A stretch of DNA of 64,000 nucleotides from Tepidimonas ignava (GTDB taxonomy: Bacteria; Pseudomonadota; Gammaproteobacteria; Burkholderiales; Burkholderiaceae_C), in the NCBI RefSeq assembly GCF_004342625.1, contig NZ_SMAH01000015.1, positions 1-64,000 of the forward strand. Direction: 5' to 3'. The notes beneath the pieces were generated by a model that had not been told where the DNA came from, did not search any database, and was given only the letters and a program-made list of their open reading frames with translations. The first letter of the stretch is position 1. Each line of letters starts with the position of its first letter. The position numbers and the translations under genes are program-made. Of the stretch, positions 40,657 through 49,661 are shown one piece after another.

Positions 40657-42061
40657 GGTGTCCTCCGTGGGGTTTGCGGGCGTCGAAAGGGGCCGGTTGG
40701 GGGGCAGGGCCGTGCCCGCCGTGATGGTGCATGGCGCCGTGCGGCGTCGGGGCGGCGTCGGGGTGCAGCGGGCGCGCTTGGGTGCCTGGGGGCTGGGCGT
40801 ACCAGCCAGGGTCGCGGTAGCTGCCCGCCGGCAGGTCGCGGCGCACTTTGAGCGTGGTGAACATGCCCCCCATTTCGATGGGGCCATAGGGGCCGGTGCC
40901 GGTCATCATCGGCGGGGTGTTGTCGGGCAGGGGCATTTCCATCGCACCCATGTCGGCCATGCCGCGTTCGCCCATCACCATGTAGTCCGGCACCAGGCGC
41001 TGCAGCCGGTGCACCAGGCCCCGGTGGTCGGCGCCGATGAGGGTGGGCACGCCATGCCCCATGGGGCCCATGGTGTGGTGGCTCTTGTGGCAGTGCATGG
41101 CCCAGTCGCCTTCTTCGTCGGCGATGAACTCGATCTGGCGCATCTGCCCGACGGCCACGTCCACGGTGACCTCGGGCCAACGTGCCTCGGGGCGCACGGG
41201 GCCGCCGTCGGTGCCGGTGACTTCGAACTCGATGCCGTGGATGTGGATGGGGTGGTTGGTCATCGTCAGGTTGCCGATGCGCACGCGAACGCGGTCCCCC
41301 AGGCGTGCCAGCAGCGGGTCGATGCCGGGGAAGACGCGGCTGTTCCACGCCCAGACGTTGAAGTCCAGCATGGTGTTGACGTTGGGGGTGCGTGCGCCGG
41401 GCGTGATGTCGAAGGCGTTGAGCAGAAACGCGTAGTCGCGCTGCACGTCGGCGATCCACGGGTGGCGGCCCTTGGGGTGGGTGATCCACAGCCCCATCAG
41501 GCCCATGGCCATTTGGGTCATTTCGTCGGCGTGCGGGTGGTACATGAAGGTGCCAGGGCGGCGCGCGACGAATTCGTAGACCCAGGTCTGGCCGGGCGGG
41601 ATCTGCGGCTGGTTGAGGCCGCCGACCCCGTCCATGCCGTTGGGCAGGCGCTGGCCGTGCCAGTGGATGGTGGTGTGCTCGGGCAGCCGGTTGGTGACGT
41701 AGATGCGCACGCGGTCGCCTTCGACGACTTCGATGGTGGGGCCGGGGCTGCTGCCGTTGTAGCCCCACAGGTTGGCGCTAAAGCCGGGCGCGAACTCGCG
41801 TACGACCGGCTCGGCCACGAGGTGGAACTCCTTGACGCCATCGTTCATGCGAAACGGCAGCGTCCAGCCGTTGAGGGTGACCACCGGCTGGTAGGGCCGG
41901 CCGGCGCCGGTGACACCGGGCGGTGTCCACGGGCCGGCGGTGCCGGGGTCGGTGCGGGTGACGGGCTCGGGCAGCGTCAGCAGGCTGGCGCGGGCCACGG
42001 TGGCAACCCCCAGCGCCGCGGCCCCGGCCAGTGTGTGGGCAAAGAAATGTCGGCGTTGCAT
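40643..42061 (-). CDS. Multicopper oxidase, CopA-like
   Basis: 472 aa with an N-terminal export signal (MQRRHFFAHTLAGAA, single RR, so Tat export is possible). All copper motifs are present: HWHGQRLPNGMDG, HPHADEM, HPIHIHG, and HCHKSHHTMGPMGH. The C-terminal tail is Pro/His-rich (HHHGGHG, HGGHHDHH), suited to copper buffering. It likely oxidises Cu(I) in the periplasm. It begins 2 bases after the TolC-like gene stop. Confidence 0.92.
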   Translation of the reverse strand: MQRRHFFAHTLAGAAALGVATVARASLLTLPEPVTRTDPGTAGPWTPPGVTGAGRPYQPVVTLNGWTLPFRMNDGVKEFHLVAEPVVREFAPGFSANLWGYNGSSPGPTIEVVEGDRVRIYVTNRLPEHTTIHWHGQRLPNGMDGVGGLNQPQIPPGQTWVYEFVARRPGTFMYHPHADEMTQMAMGLMGLWITHPKGRHPWIADVQRDYAFLLNAFDITPGARTPNVNTMLDFNVWAWNSRVFPGIDPLLARLGDRVRVRIGNLTMTNHPIHIHGIEFEVTGTDGGPVRPEARWPEVTVDVAVGQMRQIEFIADEEGDWAMHCHKSHHTMGPMGHGVPTLIGADHRGLVHRLQRLVPDYMVMGERGMADMGAMEMPLPDNTPPMMTGTGPYGPIEMGGMFTTLKVRRDLPAGSYRDPGWYAQPPGTQARPLHPDAAPTPHGAMHHHGGHGPAPQPAPFDARKPHGGHHDHH

Positions 42062-42063
42062 GG

Positions 42064-43344
42064 TCAGTGTCCTTGGTCGGCAGGGGTGGCGTCGGCGGGC
42101 GTGGCGCCGCGTGCGGTGGGCGTGTACGGCAGACCGGCCTGCACCGCGCGCAGCATCAACTGCGCGTCCCAGGCGTCGCGTTCGGCCTGCAGCAGGGTTT
42201 GCTCGACTTGCAGGCGCTGGCGCACGGTGGCCAGCAGCTCCCAGGTGCTGATGAGCATGCCGTTGTAGCGCAGCACCGCTTCGTCTTCCAGTTGGCGCAG
42301 CGCGGGCTGGAGCTGGTCGCGCAGCAGCGCCAGGTGCGCCTCGGCCGCTTGGGCGGCGTGCCAGGCCAGGTGCAGGTCACCCACCAGCTGCCGCTGCAGC
42401 CGTTGCCAGTCGGCCTGCGCCTGCAGCGCCTGCTCCCACGTGTGGGGCCAGCGCGGCGCGCGCAGCGGCAGCGCCGGGGCGTTGGGTGCGCTGGCGGCCA
42501 CGGCGGTTTCCCAGGCCGCCTGCAGGGTGGCTTGGGCGTGGGCGGGCACGCCGGCCGCGCTGCGCTCGGCCTCGGCGCGCCGCTGCACGGCCAGCGGGTG
42601 GCGCTGCAGCAGCTCGGCTTGCAGGCGCGGCAGGTCATCGGCCGTGGGCAAGGGCGCGCGCGCGGGCAGTTGGGTCGGCAGGTGGCGCCGCAGCGCCTCG
42701 GGGGTTTCGCCCACGCCCAGGCGCTGCCACAGGCGAATGAGCGCCTGGCGCTCATCCAGCCGCGCTTGCTGCAACCGCGCCGCGGTGGCCTGGCGCGGCA
42801 GGCTTTCGCGCAGCGCGCGCTCGGCGCTGAAGTTGCCCACCTGCTGCATGCGTTGGGCGAGCTCGGCGGCCAGCTCGGCCGCTTCGTGTTCGCGCTCGGC
42901 CAGTCGGCGCAGCGCACGCGCGGTCACGGCATCGAGCCACGCGCGCTGCGCCTGCAACACCGTTTGTGCCGCGGCTTGCTGGCGCTGCGCCTGCGCCACG
43001 GCGCCTTCGCCGGGCTCGATGCGCAGCTCGGGCGCTTGCCGCAGGGCGGCGCGCGCCACGTCGTCCAGGGTCCAGGGCTGGTCGGGGCCGGGTTCGTCGG
43101 CCGGTGGGTGGTGCAGGCCACGGGCCCGCTCCCAGGCGACGATGTCAGCGTGCCCACGCGGCATCGTGCCGACGGCGGCGTTGGCGTCGCGCCAGGCGTT
43201 GCGCGTGGATGGGGCGGGGGATGCCGCCGGCGCGGCGGCGGCATCGGGCGAACTGTGGTCGTGGGCGGTCTGGGCCAGCGCGGCGGCGCTGCCCAACAGC
43301 GCGGCCACGGCCCAGGCACCCACCACCAGGGGGTTGGAAGGCAT
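42064..43344 (-). CDS. TolC-family outer-membrane protein of copper operon
   Basis: 426 aa with a signal peptide (about residues 1-25) and no lipobox. The rest is long amphipathic helical hairpins rich in Gln/Ala/Arg/Leu, as in CusC/TolC proteins, with two similar halves. No RND pump or adaptor gene is present here, so it may serve a pump encoded elsewhere or act alone. ATG at 43344 has AGGAGA upstream. Confidence 0.82.
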   Translation of the reverse strand: MPSNPLVVGAWAVAALLGSAAALAQTAHDHSSPDAAAAPAASPAPSTRNAWRDANAAVGTMPRGHADIVAWERARGLHHPPADEPGPDQPWTLDDVARAALRQAPELRIEPGEGAVAQAQRQQAAAQTVLQAQRAWLDAVTARALRRLAEREHEAAELAAELAQRMQQVGNFSAERALRESLPRQATAARLQQARLDERQALIRLWQRLGVGETPEALRRHLPTQLPARAPLPTADDLPRLQAELLQRHPLAVQRRAEAERSAAGVPAHAQATLQAAWETAVAASAPNAPALPLRAPRWPHTWEQALQAQADWQRLQRQLVGDLHLAWHAAQAAEAHLALLRDQLQPALRQLEDEAVLRYNGMLISTWELLATVRQRLQVEQTLLQAERDAWDAQLMLRAVQAGLPYTPTARGATPADATPADQGH

Positions 43345-43425
43345 CGATCGATCTCCTGTGCATCGCAAAGGGGGCGGCGATGGGGGGCGCGGCAGCGCCA
43401 CCCGGCCACGGCGGAGAGGGCGATG

Positions 43426-43845
43426 TCAGGCGATGGGGGGACGCAACTCCGGTACGCGCGCCGCCTGCGGCGGTGCGCTCAGACGCAGCACCGGCCACGT
43501 GTGGCGGCTGGGCATGGCACTCCAGGTGGTGGGCACCGCAGCGCCCAGGGGGTTGTGGCACAGGTCGCACAGCGTGCAGCCCAGGTGGGTGGGCTGCGCG
43601 CCGTGCGGGGCGGGCGCTGGCTTGCTGGCAAGGCCGTGGTGTGCATGCGGCTCTGCCGCCGGCGTGGCGTGCGGCGACGCGGCGCCATGGGGCCCGTGCT
43701 GGGCAGCGTCCGCGTGGGTGACGGCGGTGGCGGCCGCGGGCTGATCGTGGCATGCGCGCAGCGCCATCACGTCGGCCGCCCACAGCCGCCATGGCAACAA
43801 GCACAGCACGCACCAAACGATCCAGCGCCGCATGATGGCCCGCAT
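43426..43845 (-). CDS. DUF2946-like His-rich secreted protein
   Basis: 139 aa. A hydrophobic N-terminal segment (WIVWCVLCLLPWRLWAAD) is the export signal. The mature part is rich in His, Ala and Pro and contains GCTLCDLCHN, matching the DUF2946 pattern of His plus CxxC. Such proteins sit at the start of copper or metal operons. The start is uncertain: ATG at 43833 is also possible and neither has a good Shine-Dalgarno. It lies 81 bases upstream of the TolC-like gene. Confidence 0.65.
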   Translation of the reverse strand: MRAIMRRWIVWCVLCLLPWRLWAADVMALRACHDQPAAATAVTHADAAQHGPHGAASPHATPAAEPHAHHGLASKPAPAPHGAQPTHLGCTLCDLCHNPLGAAVPTTWSAMPSRHTWPVLRLSAPPQAARVPELRPPIA

Positions 43846-43990
43846 GATAAGGCAAAGCCGCTGTCCGATGGGCACACCGGGTTGGGGGCCGCGCCGGCTG
43901 TAGCGCACGGGACAGCGGGGTGCTTGGCGCTGGGCCCGTGCCGTGGCTATGCTGAGCAGCCTGCCCACCGACCACGAGGAGACGACACCG

Positions 43991-45739
43991 ATGACCGCCG
44001 CCCTGCCCGAAGCCCGTGGTGCCCGCGTCGGCGACGACCGCCCCCACGCCGCGGTGTGGCCGCCGCGCGTGCCGCGCGCACTGCGACCGCCGCAAACCTC
44101 GCTGTGGTTCAACCTGGAGGTCAGCGCCCGGCGTTACCCCGACAAGCCCGCCACGGTGTTTTTCGATCGCGTGATGACCTACGCCGAGCTGCAGCACCAG
44201 GCCGAGCGTGTGGCGGCGTGGTTGGCGGCACGCGGCGTGCGCAAGGGTGACCGGGTGATCTTGTTGTCGCAAAACTGCCCGCAGTTCATCGTCGCCTACT
44301 ACGGCATCGTGCGTGCCAACGCGGTGGTGGTGCCGGTCAACCCGATGAACAAAGCCGACGAGTTGGGCCACTACATCACCGACCCGCAGGCACGCGTGGC
44401 CATCGCCGCGGCCGACTTGGCTCCGGCGCTGTGCGCCGCCGACGCCGCGTTGCCCCCCGAGCAGCGGTTGCGCGACTTGCTGGTGTTGCACTACCACGAC
44501 GCGATGCCGCCTGATGCGTTCGAGGGCGAGGCCGTGCCTGCGGCTTGGCGCGACTGGCTGCGCACGCGTCACCCGCTGCCCGTGCTGACGCACGGCCGCG
44601 TGGCCGATTGGGCCGAGGCCGTGGGCTGCCCCGCGCCGCTGCCGCCGCACGAGGTCGGCCCCGACGATCTGGCCGTGCTGCCCTACACCAGCGGCACCAC
44701 CGGCTTGCCCAAGGGGTGCATGCACCCCCACCGCACGCTGATGCACAACGCGGTGGCGGCCGCGGTGTGGACCAACGGCACCGCCGAAAACGTTGGCCTG
44801 CTGGTGGTGCCGATGTTTCACATCACCGGCATGGTGGCGGGCATGCACACCAGCGTGTACCTGGGGGCGACGGCCGTGGTCATGCCGCGCTGGGACCGCG
44901 ACCTGGCCGGACGGCTGATTTCGCGCTGGAAGGTCACGCACTGGACCAACATCCCCACCATGGTCATCGACCTGCTGGCCAGCCCGCACTTCGAGCGCTA
45001 CGACCTGTCCAGCCTGGTGTTCATTGGCGGAGGCGGGGCGGCCATGCCGGCGGCGGTGGCGCAGCGTTTGCAGGACCAGTTCGGTCTGCGATACGTCGAG
45101 GGCTACGGCCTGACCGAGACCGCCGCGCCGTCGCACCACAACCCACCCGACCGCCCCAAGCCGCAGTGCCTGGGGGTGCCGTTCATCGGCTGCGACGCGC
45201 GCATCGTCGACCCCGACACGCTGCAAGAGCTGCCGGTGGGGCAGGCGGGCGAGATCGTGGTCAGCGGCCCGATGGTGTTCGACGGCTACTGGCAGCACCC
45301 CGAAGCAACCGCCGCGGTGTTTTTCGAGCGCGACGGCAAGCGGTTTTTCCGCACCGGCGACCTGGGCCGCATGGACGAGGAGGGCTACTTCTTCATCACC
45401 GACCGCTTGAAGCGCATGATCAACGCCAGCGGCTACAAGGTCTGGCCGGCCGAGGTGGAAGCGTTGATGTTTCGCCACCCGGCGATCGCCGAAGCATGCG
45501 TCATTGGGGTGCCCGACGCGTACCGGGGCGAAACGGTCAAGGCGGTGGTGGTGCTGCGGCACGAGGCCCGTGGCCGTGTCAGCGAGGCCGACATCATCGC
45601 CTGGTGCCACGAGCACATGGCCGCGTACAAGGCGCCGCGCATCGTCGAATTCGTCGAGGCGCTGCCCAAGAGCGGCAGCGGCAAGGTGATGTGGCGGCTG
45701 TTGCAAGAGGCGGCGCGCGGCGCGGCCAGCGCCGCGTGA
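43991..45739 (+). CDS. Acyl-CoA synthetase (AMP-forming)
   Basis: A 582-aa ANL-family ligase. AMP-binding motif Y232-TSGTTGLPKG, the acyl-adenylate motif GYGLTET, the hinge region TGDLGRMDEEGYFFITDRLKRMI, and the C-terminal catalytic Lys in KSGSGKVMWR are all present. It activates a fatty or other carboxylic acid to its CoA thioester; chain length cannot be read. ATG at 43991 has GAGGAG upstream; the earlier start at 43943 is not supported. An acrylyl-CoA-reductase-like gene follows. Confidence 0.88.
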   Translation: MTAALPEARGARVGDDRPHAAVWPPRVPRALRPPQTSLWFNLEVSARRYPDKPATVFFDRVMTYAELQHQAERVAAWLAARGVRKGDRVILLSQNCPQFIVAYYGIVRANAVVVPVNPMNKADELGHYITDPQARVAIAAADLAPALCAADAALPPEQRLRDLLVLHYHDAMPPDAFEGEAVPAAWRDWLRTRHPLPVLTHGRVADWAEAVGCPAPLPPHEVGPDDLAVLPYTSGTTGLPKGCMHPHRTLMHNAVAAAVWTNGTAENVGLLVVPMFHITGMVAGMHTSVYLGATAVVMPRWDRDLAGRLISRWKVTHWTNIPTMVIDLLASPHFERYDLSSLVFIGGGGAAMPAAVAQRLQDQFGLRYVEGYGLTETAAPSHHNPPDRPKPQCLGVPFIGCDARIVDPDTLQELPVGQAGEIVVSGPMVFDGYWQHPEATAAVFFERDGKRFFRTGDLGRMDEEGYFFITDRLKRMINASGYKVWPAEVEALMFRHPAIAEACVIGVPDAYRGETVKAVVVLRHEARGRVSEADIIAWCHEHMAAYKAPRIVEFVEALPKSGSGKVMWRLLQEAARGAASAA

Positions 45740-45801
45740 GCGCGCGTCCCCTATGCTCGTGGACAATGATGCGGTGGCGTACCGTTGGTGGAGAAACCCT
45801 T

Positions 45802-46803
45802 ATGGCTTTGCGTGCACTGTGGATCGACAAGACCGACGCGGCGGGTTACACCTGCACCCTGACCGAGCTGCCCGACGAGCGCCTGCCCGCGGGGGAGGTG
45901 ACGGTGCAGGTGGCGTACTCGACGCTGAACTACAAGGATGCGTTGGCCATCACCGGCCGCTCGCCGGTGGTGCGGCAGTTCCCGATGGTGCCGGGCATCG
46001 ACCTGGCCGGCACCGTGCTGGCCAGCGACGACGCGCGCTTTCGACCGGGGGATGCGGTGCTGCTCAACGGCTGGGGCATGGGTGAGGTGCACTGGGGCGG
46101 GCTGGCGCAGCGTGCCCGGGTGCGGGCCGACTGGCTGCAGCCACTGCCGGCGCCGTTGAGCGCGTGGGACGCGATGGCCATCGGCACCGCGGGCTACACC
46201 GCCGCGCTGTGCGTGCAAGCGCTGCAAGCCCACTGGGCCGCGCAGGGGGTGGCCCCAGGCAGCGGTGAGGTGCTGGTGACCGGCGCCGCAGGCGGCGTGG
46301 GCAGCATCGCCGTCGTGCTGCTGGCGCGCGCCGGCCACCGCGTGGTGGCCAGCACCGGACGCCCGCAGGAAGCCGATTACCTGCGCCAACTGGGGGCGGC
46401 CGAGGTCATCGACCGCGCGACGCTGGCCGCGCCAGGCAAGCCGCTGCAAAAGGAGCGCTGGATCGGCGTCGTCGATGCGGTGGGCAGCCACACGCTGGCC
46501 AACGCCTGCGCCAGCACCCGCTACGGCGGCGCGGTGGCCGCGTGCGGCCTGGCGCAGGGGATGGACTTCCCCGCCACGGTGGCGCCGTTCATCTTGCGGG
46601 GGGTGACGCTGTACGGCATCGACAGCGTGATGGCCCCGATGCCGCGACGCCACGCGGCGTGGGCGCTGCTGGCGCAGACGCTCGACCACGCCACGCTGCA
46701 AGGGTTGAGCCGCACCATCGGCCTGGCCGATGCCTTGGACGCGGCGCAGGCGGTGCTGGCTGGCCAGGTGCGTGGCCGGCTGGTGGTGGACGTCAACGCG
46801 TGA
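45802..46803 (+). CDS. acuI: MDR-family acrylyl-CoA reductase-like oxidoreductase
   Basis: 333 aa, medium-chain reductase without zinc. NADPH-binding motif VTGAAGGVGSIAVVLLARAGHRVVAS, with YhdH/AcuI-type hallmarks STLNYKDALAITGRSPVVR and PMVPGIDLAGTV. AcuI reduces acryloyl-CoA to propionyl-CoA; with the acyl-CoA ligase next door it would fit short-chain acyl-CoA metabolism. The gene ends by overlapping a convergent gene by 11 bases. Confidence 0.8.
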   Translation: MALRALWIDKTDAAGYTCTLTELPDERLPAGEVTVQVAYSTLNYKDALAITGRSPVVRQFPMVPGIDLAGTVLASDDARFRPGDAVLLNGWGMGEVHWGGLAQRARVRADWLQPLPAPLSAWDAMAIGTAGYTAALCVQALQAHWAAQGVAPGSGEVLVTGAAGGVGSIAVVLLARAGHRVVASTGRPQEADYLRQLGAAEVIDRATLAAPGKPLQKERWIGVVDAVGSHTLANACASTRYGGAVAACGLAQGMDFPATVAPFILRGVTLYGIDSVMAPMPRRHAAWALLAQTLDHATLQGLSRTIGLADALDAAQAVLAGQVRGRLVVDVNA

Positions 46804-47623
46804 CGTCGCTCGGGGTGCGCGCCGGCACGATGTGGCGGTACGCGTGCCACGTGGCGTGGCCCAGCACCGGCCCCACCACGAGCAGGCCCAAAAAGGCCGG
46901 CACCATCGCCAGCAGGCACAGCAGCGTGATCAGCGCGCCCCACAGCAACATCACGCCGGGGTTGTTCAGGCAGGCGCGCAGGCTGGTCAGTGCCGCCGAC
47001 ACGGCGTCGGTTTGGCGGTCCAGGATCATCGGGATCGAAATGGCGCTGCTGACAAAAATCAGCCCGGCGAAGATCGCGCCCACCACCAGGTAGCTGATGA
47101 TGAACTCCAGGTTGTCCCAACTGAGCAGCGCGGTCAGCATGTTGGCGCCGGACGGCATGGTGTTCATCGTCACGGCAAACACCACCATGGCGGCGCGGCC
47201 CCACAGCATTTCCAGGATCAGCAGCACACCGCCAAAAATCGCCATCGTCGACAGCGTCGGCCGCCACGCCAGCAGCGACTGGCGCAACGACGGCGGCTCG
47301 CCGCGCTCCAGCGCTCGGCTGACGTCGTACAGCCCCAGCGCCAAAAACGGCCCCATCAGCAAAAAGCCCGCGCTCAGCGCCAGCACGTAGGCCGGCGCGT
47401 GCTGAAACGCCTGCCACAGCGCCTGCCCCATCAACGCAAAACAGGCGCCGTAAAACAGCCCGATGCGCGGGCTGCGCCGAAAGTCCTGCCAGCCCTTGGC
47501 CAGCCAGCGCAGCGGGTCGGTGGCGTGCAGCTCGGCCAGCCGTAGGTCGAACACCGATTCGCGCGCGGGCGCTGCGGTGGGGTTGGACGAGGTGTCGCTT
47601 GGGTCGTGGTGCAGCGTGGCCAT
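46793..47623 (-). CDS. DUF2189 integral membrane protein
   Basis: 276 aa with about six membrane segments. It has the DUF2189 motifs DPLRWLAKGWQDFRRSPRIGLFYG near the N-terminus and paired hydrophobic helices after it. Function unknown. ATG at 47623 has GGAGGG at good spacing; the frame start at 47641 is less likely. An FNR-like site lies 24 bases upstream. Confidence 0.83.
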   Translation of the reverse strand: MATLHHDPSDTSSNPTAAPARESVFDLRLAELHATDPLRWLAKGWQDFRRSPRIGLFYGACFALMGQALWQAFQHAPAYVLALSAGFLLMGPFLALGLYDVSRALERGEPPSLRQSLLAWRPTLSTMAIFGGVLLILEMLWGRAAMVVFAVTMNTMPSGANMLTALLSWDNLEFIISYLVVGAIFAGLIFVSSAISIPMILDRQTDAVSAALTSLRACLNNPGVMLLWGALITLLCLLAMVPAFLGLLVVGPVLGHATWHAYRHIVPARTPSDVTR

Positions 47624-47646
47624 CGGTCCCTCCGGATGCACGGCGT

Positions 47647-47660
47647 TTGATTTTTGTCAA
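47647..47660. promoter_or_regulatory. Possible FNR/ANR-type site
   Basis: TTGAT-TTTT-GTCAA matches the FNR/ANR consensus TTGAT-N4-ATCAA with one change. It lies between the divergent DUF2189 and 2OG-oxygenase genes. Confidence 0.35.
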
Positions 47661-47701
47661 AGCAACGGTAGCGCGTGCGTGGCCCGCTGTCCACCGTGTT
47701 T

Positions 47702-47713
47702 ACCCCTAGGGGT
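47702..47713. promoter_or_regulatory. 12-bp palindrome upstream of 2OG oxygenase
   Basis: ACCCCTAGGGGT is a perfect palindrome 27 bases upstream of the start. It may be an operator; no regulator can be named. Confidence 0.3.
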
Positions 47714-47740
47714 TGTCCCCCGGCTACACTGTGCACCGCC

Positions 47741-48514
47741 ATGACGACCACGTTTGCACCCCCGACCGTCGCCCCCGCCGAGCTGTTGGCCACGCTGCGT
47801 CACCAAGGCTATGCGGTGCTGGACGCGGCCGGCGTGTCAGCTTGGCTGGGGATGCCGCCGGCCGCGCTGCAGGCGCTGCAGCCGGCGTGGGATGATTTGC
47901 CGCCCGACGAGTACCTGAAGGACGGCGGGCGCTACCGCCGTCGGCGCCACGGCTGCTACCGCATCGAGGGTGACCAAGTGCAGCCGGTGCCGCACCGGGC
48001 GCACTACCAGCCGGTCGAGTACAACGCCCTGCACGGCGGCATGCGGCGCTGGTTTGCGCCGCTGACCCCGGCCCTGACCGCCCAGCCGGTGTGGCCGCGC
48101 TTGCTGCACGCGGTGGCCGATGTGGCCGGCGCGCTGCGCGGGCCGCAGCCGTGGTTTGTGGAGGCGCATCCGTTTCGCATCGACACCACCGGCGGCATCG
48201 GCCGGCCCACCCCGGAAGGCGCGCACCGCGACGGGGTGGACGTGGTGGCGGTGTTTTTGGTCGCGCGCCACGCGATCAAGGGGGGCGAAAGCCGCGTCTT
48301 CGCGGCCGACGGCCCCAACGGCCAGCGCTTCACGCTGACCGAGCCGTGGTCGCTGCTGCTGTTGGACGACCTGCGCGTGATCCACGAGACCACGCCGATC
48401 CAGCCGCTGCAGCCGGGTGTGCCGGGCTGGCGCGACACCTTGGTGCTGACGGTGCGCGCGGGCGGCTTTTTGGGTGACGACGAACCCGGCGCGCCCGTGG
48501 CTGGGTCGGCCTGA
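47741..48514 (+). CDS. 2-oxoglutarate/Fe(II) dioxygenase (2OG-Fe_Oxy_2 family)
   Basis: 257 aa. The iron triad is H162-R-D164 (in GAHRDG) and H215 (VIHETTP), with a later Arg in GWRDTLVLTVR to bind 2-oxoglutarate. The family includes free amino-acid hydroxylases such as isoleucine dioxygenase, but the substrate here is unknown. The ATG at 47741 is chosen; the open frame begins at 47675 without a start signal. It is convergent with the Bug-family gene. Confidence 0.82.
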   Translation: MTTTFAPPTVAPAELLATLRHQGYAVLDAAGVSAWLGMPPAALQALQPAWDDLPPDEYLKDGGRYRRRRHGCYRIEGDQVQPVPHRAHYQPVEYNALHGGMRRWFAPLTPALTAQPVWPRLLHAVADVAGALRGPQPWFVEAHPFRIDTTGGIGRPTPEGAHRDGVDVVAVFLVARHAIKGGESRVFAADGPNGQRFTLTEPWSLLLLDDLRVIHETTPIQPLQPGVPGWRDTLVLTVRAGGFLGDDEPGAPVAGSA

Positions 48515-48548
48515 GCCACGCCGCCAGCGACCCGCAGCCGGTGGCTCA
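48512..48548. terminator. Hairpin between convergent genes
   Basis: Eight-base arms TGAGCCAC and GTGGCTCA; the left arm includes the stop codon of the 2OG oxygenase. No T run follows, so function is uncertain. Confidence 0.3.
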
Positions 48549-48556
48549 AGCGGGCG

Positions 48557-49540
48557 TCACTGCGGCTGAAAGCCGCTGTCGCGGATGATGCGGGCCCACA
48601 CCTCGCGGTAGGCGCGCTCGCGCGCGGCCAACTGCTCGCCGCTCATGTGACCGACGTTGAGGCCCATCGCGGTCAAACGCTCGCGCAAGGCGGGCTGCGC
48701 GAGCACCTTGGCCAGCGCCGCGTCCAGCTGCGCCAACGTGGCCGCCGGCGTGCCCGCCGGCGCGAACAGGCCATAAAACGGCACCTCCTCGAACCCGGCC
48801 ACCCCGAGCTCGGCGAACGTGGGCACGTCCGGCAAGGCAGGCTGGCGCTGGCGGCCCATCACGGCCACCACGTGCAGCTTGCCGGCTTTGTGGTGGTCGA
48901 TGAAGTCGGGGATGGAGCCGACGCCGGCGGGGATCTGGTTGCCCAGCATGTCCGCCATCATCGGGGCGCTGCCGCGGTACGGCACCGGCACCAGGTCGAG
49001 CTGCTGCTGGCGCGCCAGCACCTGCACCAAAAACTGCGGCACCGACGCCGGCGCCGGGATGCCCACCGCCGCCTTGCCGCCTTGGCCGCGTACCCACTGC
49101 ATGAATTCGCGCAGCGAGCGCGCCGGCGTGCCCGCAGACACCGCCAAGGCGTTGACGAAGGTGGCCAGCCCGCCGACCGCGACGAAGTCGCGCGCCGGGT
49201 CGAAGCCGGGGTTGCGCAGCACCAGCGGCAGGATCGACACCGTGTGGTCGTGCGTCAGCAGCACGGTGTAGCCGTCGGCCGGCGCTGCCTTGAGCGCTTG
49301 CGCCGCCAACTGACCACCGGCGCCGGCGCGGTTGTCCACGACCACGGGCATGCCCAGCGCCTCGCGCAGGGGATCGGCCAGCAGCCGCGCGATGGCGTCG
49401 GTGCCGCCCCCGGGCGGAAAGCCCACCAGGATTTTCAGCGTGCGGCTGTCGGCACGCACCGACCACGGCGCGGCCAGCGTTGCGACGGCCGCGCTGGTTT
49501 GGGCGATGAAGCGGCGGCGGGTGGGCGACAGGTCGAGCAT
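48557..49540 (-). CDS. Bug-family tripartite tricarboxylate receptor protein
   Basis: 327-aa periplasmic solute-binding protein. Signal with triple Arg (PTRRRFIAQTSAAVATLAA), possibly Tat. The mature N-terminus ILVGFPPGGGTDAIARLLADPL and the DNRAGAGGQLAAQALK motif are the Bug signature. It binds a carboxylate or similar ligand for a TTT-type transporter; no membrane subunits are adjacent, as is common for the many orphan Bug proteins of Burkholderiales. CGGAGG precedes the ATG. Confidence 0.92.
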   Translation of the reverse strand: MLDLSPTRRRFIAQTSAAVATLAAPWSVRADSRTLKILVGFPPGGGTDAIARLLADPLREALGMPVVVDNRAGAGGQLAAQALKAAPADGYTVLLTHDHTVSILPLVLRNPGFDPARDFVAVGGLATFVNALAVSAGTPARSLREFMQWVRGQGGKAAVGIPAPASVPQFLVQVLARQQQLDLVPVPYRGSAPMMADMLGNQIPAGVGSIPDFIDHHKAGKLHVVAVMGRQRQPALPDVPTFAELGVAGFEEVPFYGLFAPAGTPAATLAQLDAALAKVLAQPALRERLTAMGLNVGHMSGEQLAARERAYREVWARIIRDSGFQPQ

Positions 49541-49661
49541 GGGGCCTCCGAGACGTTGGACACAAGCGTATCGTCAGCCGCTTATCTTACGCTCCTGGCG
49601 CCGGCGGCGGTGTCGCCTGGGGGCGGCGCGGCCCGCACGGCTGCCGGATAATGCGGGGCCG

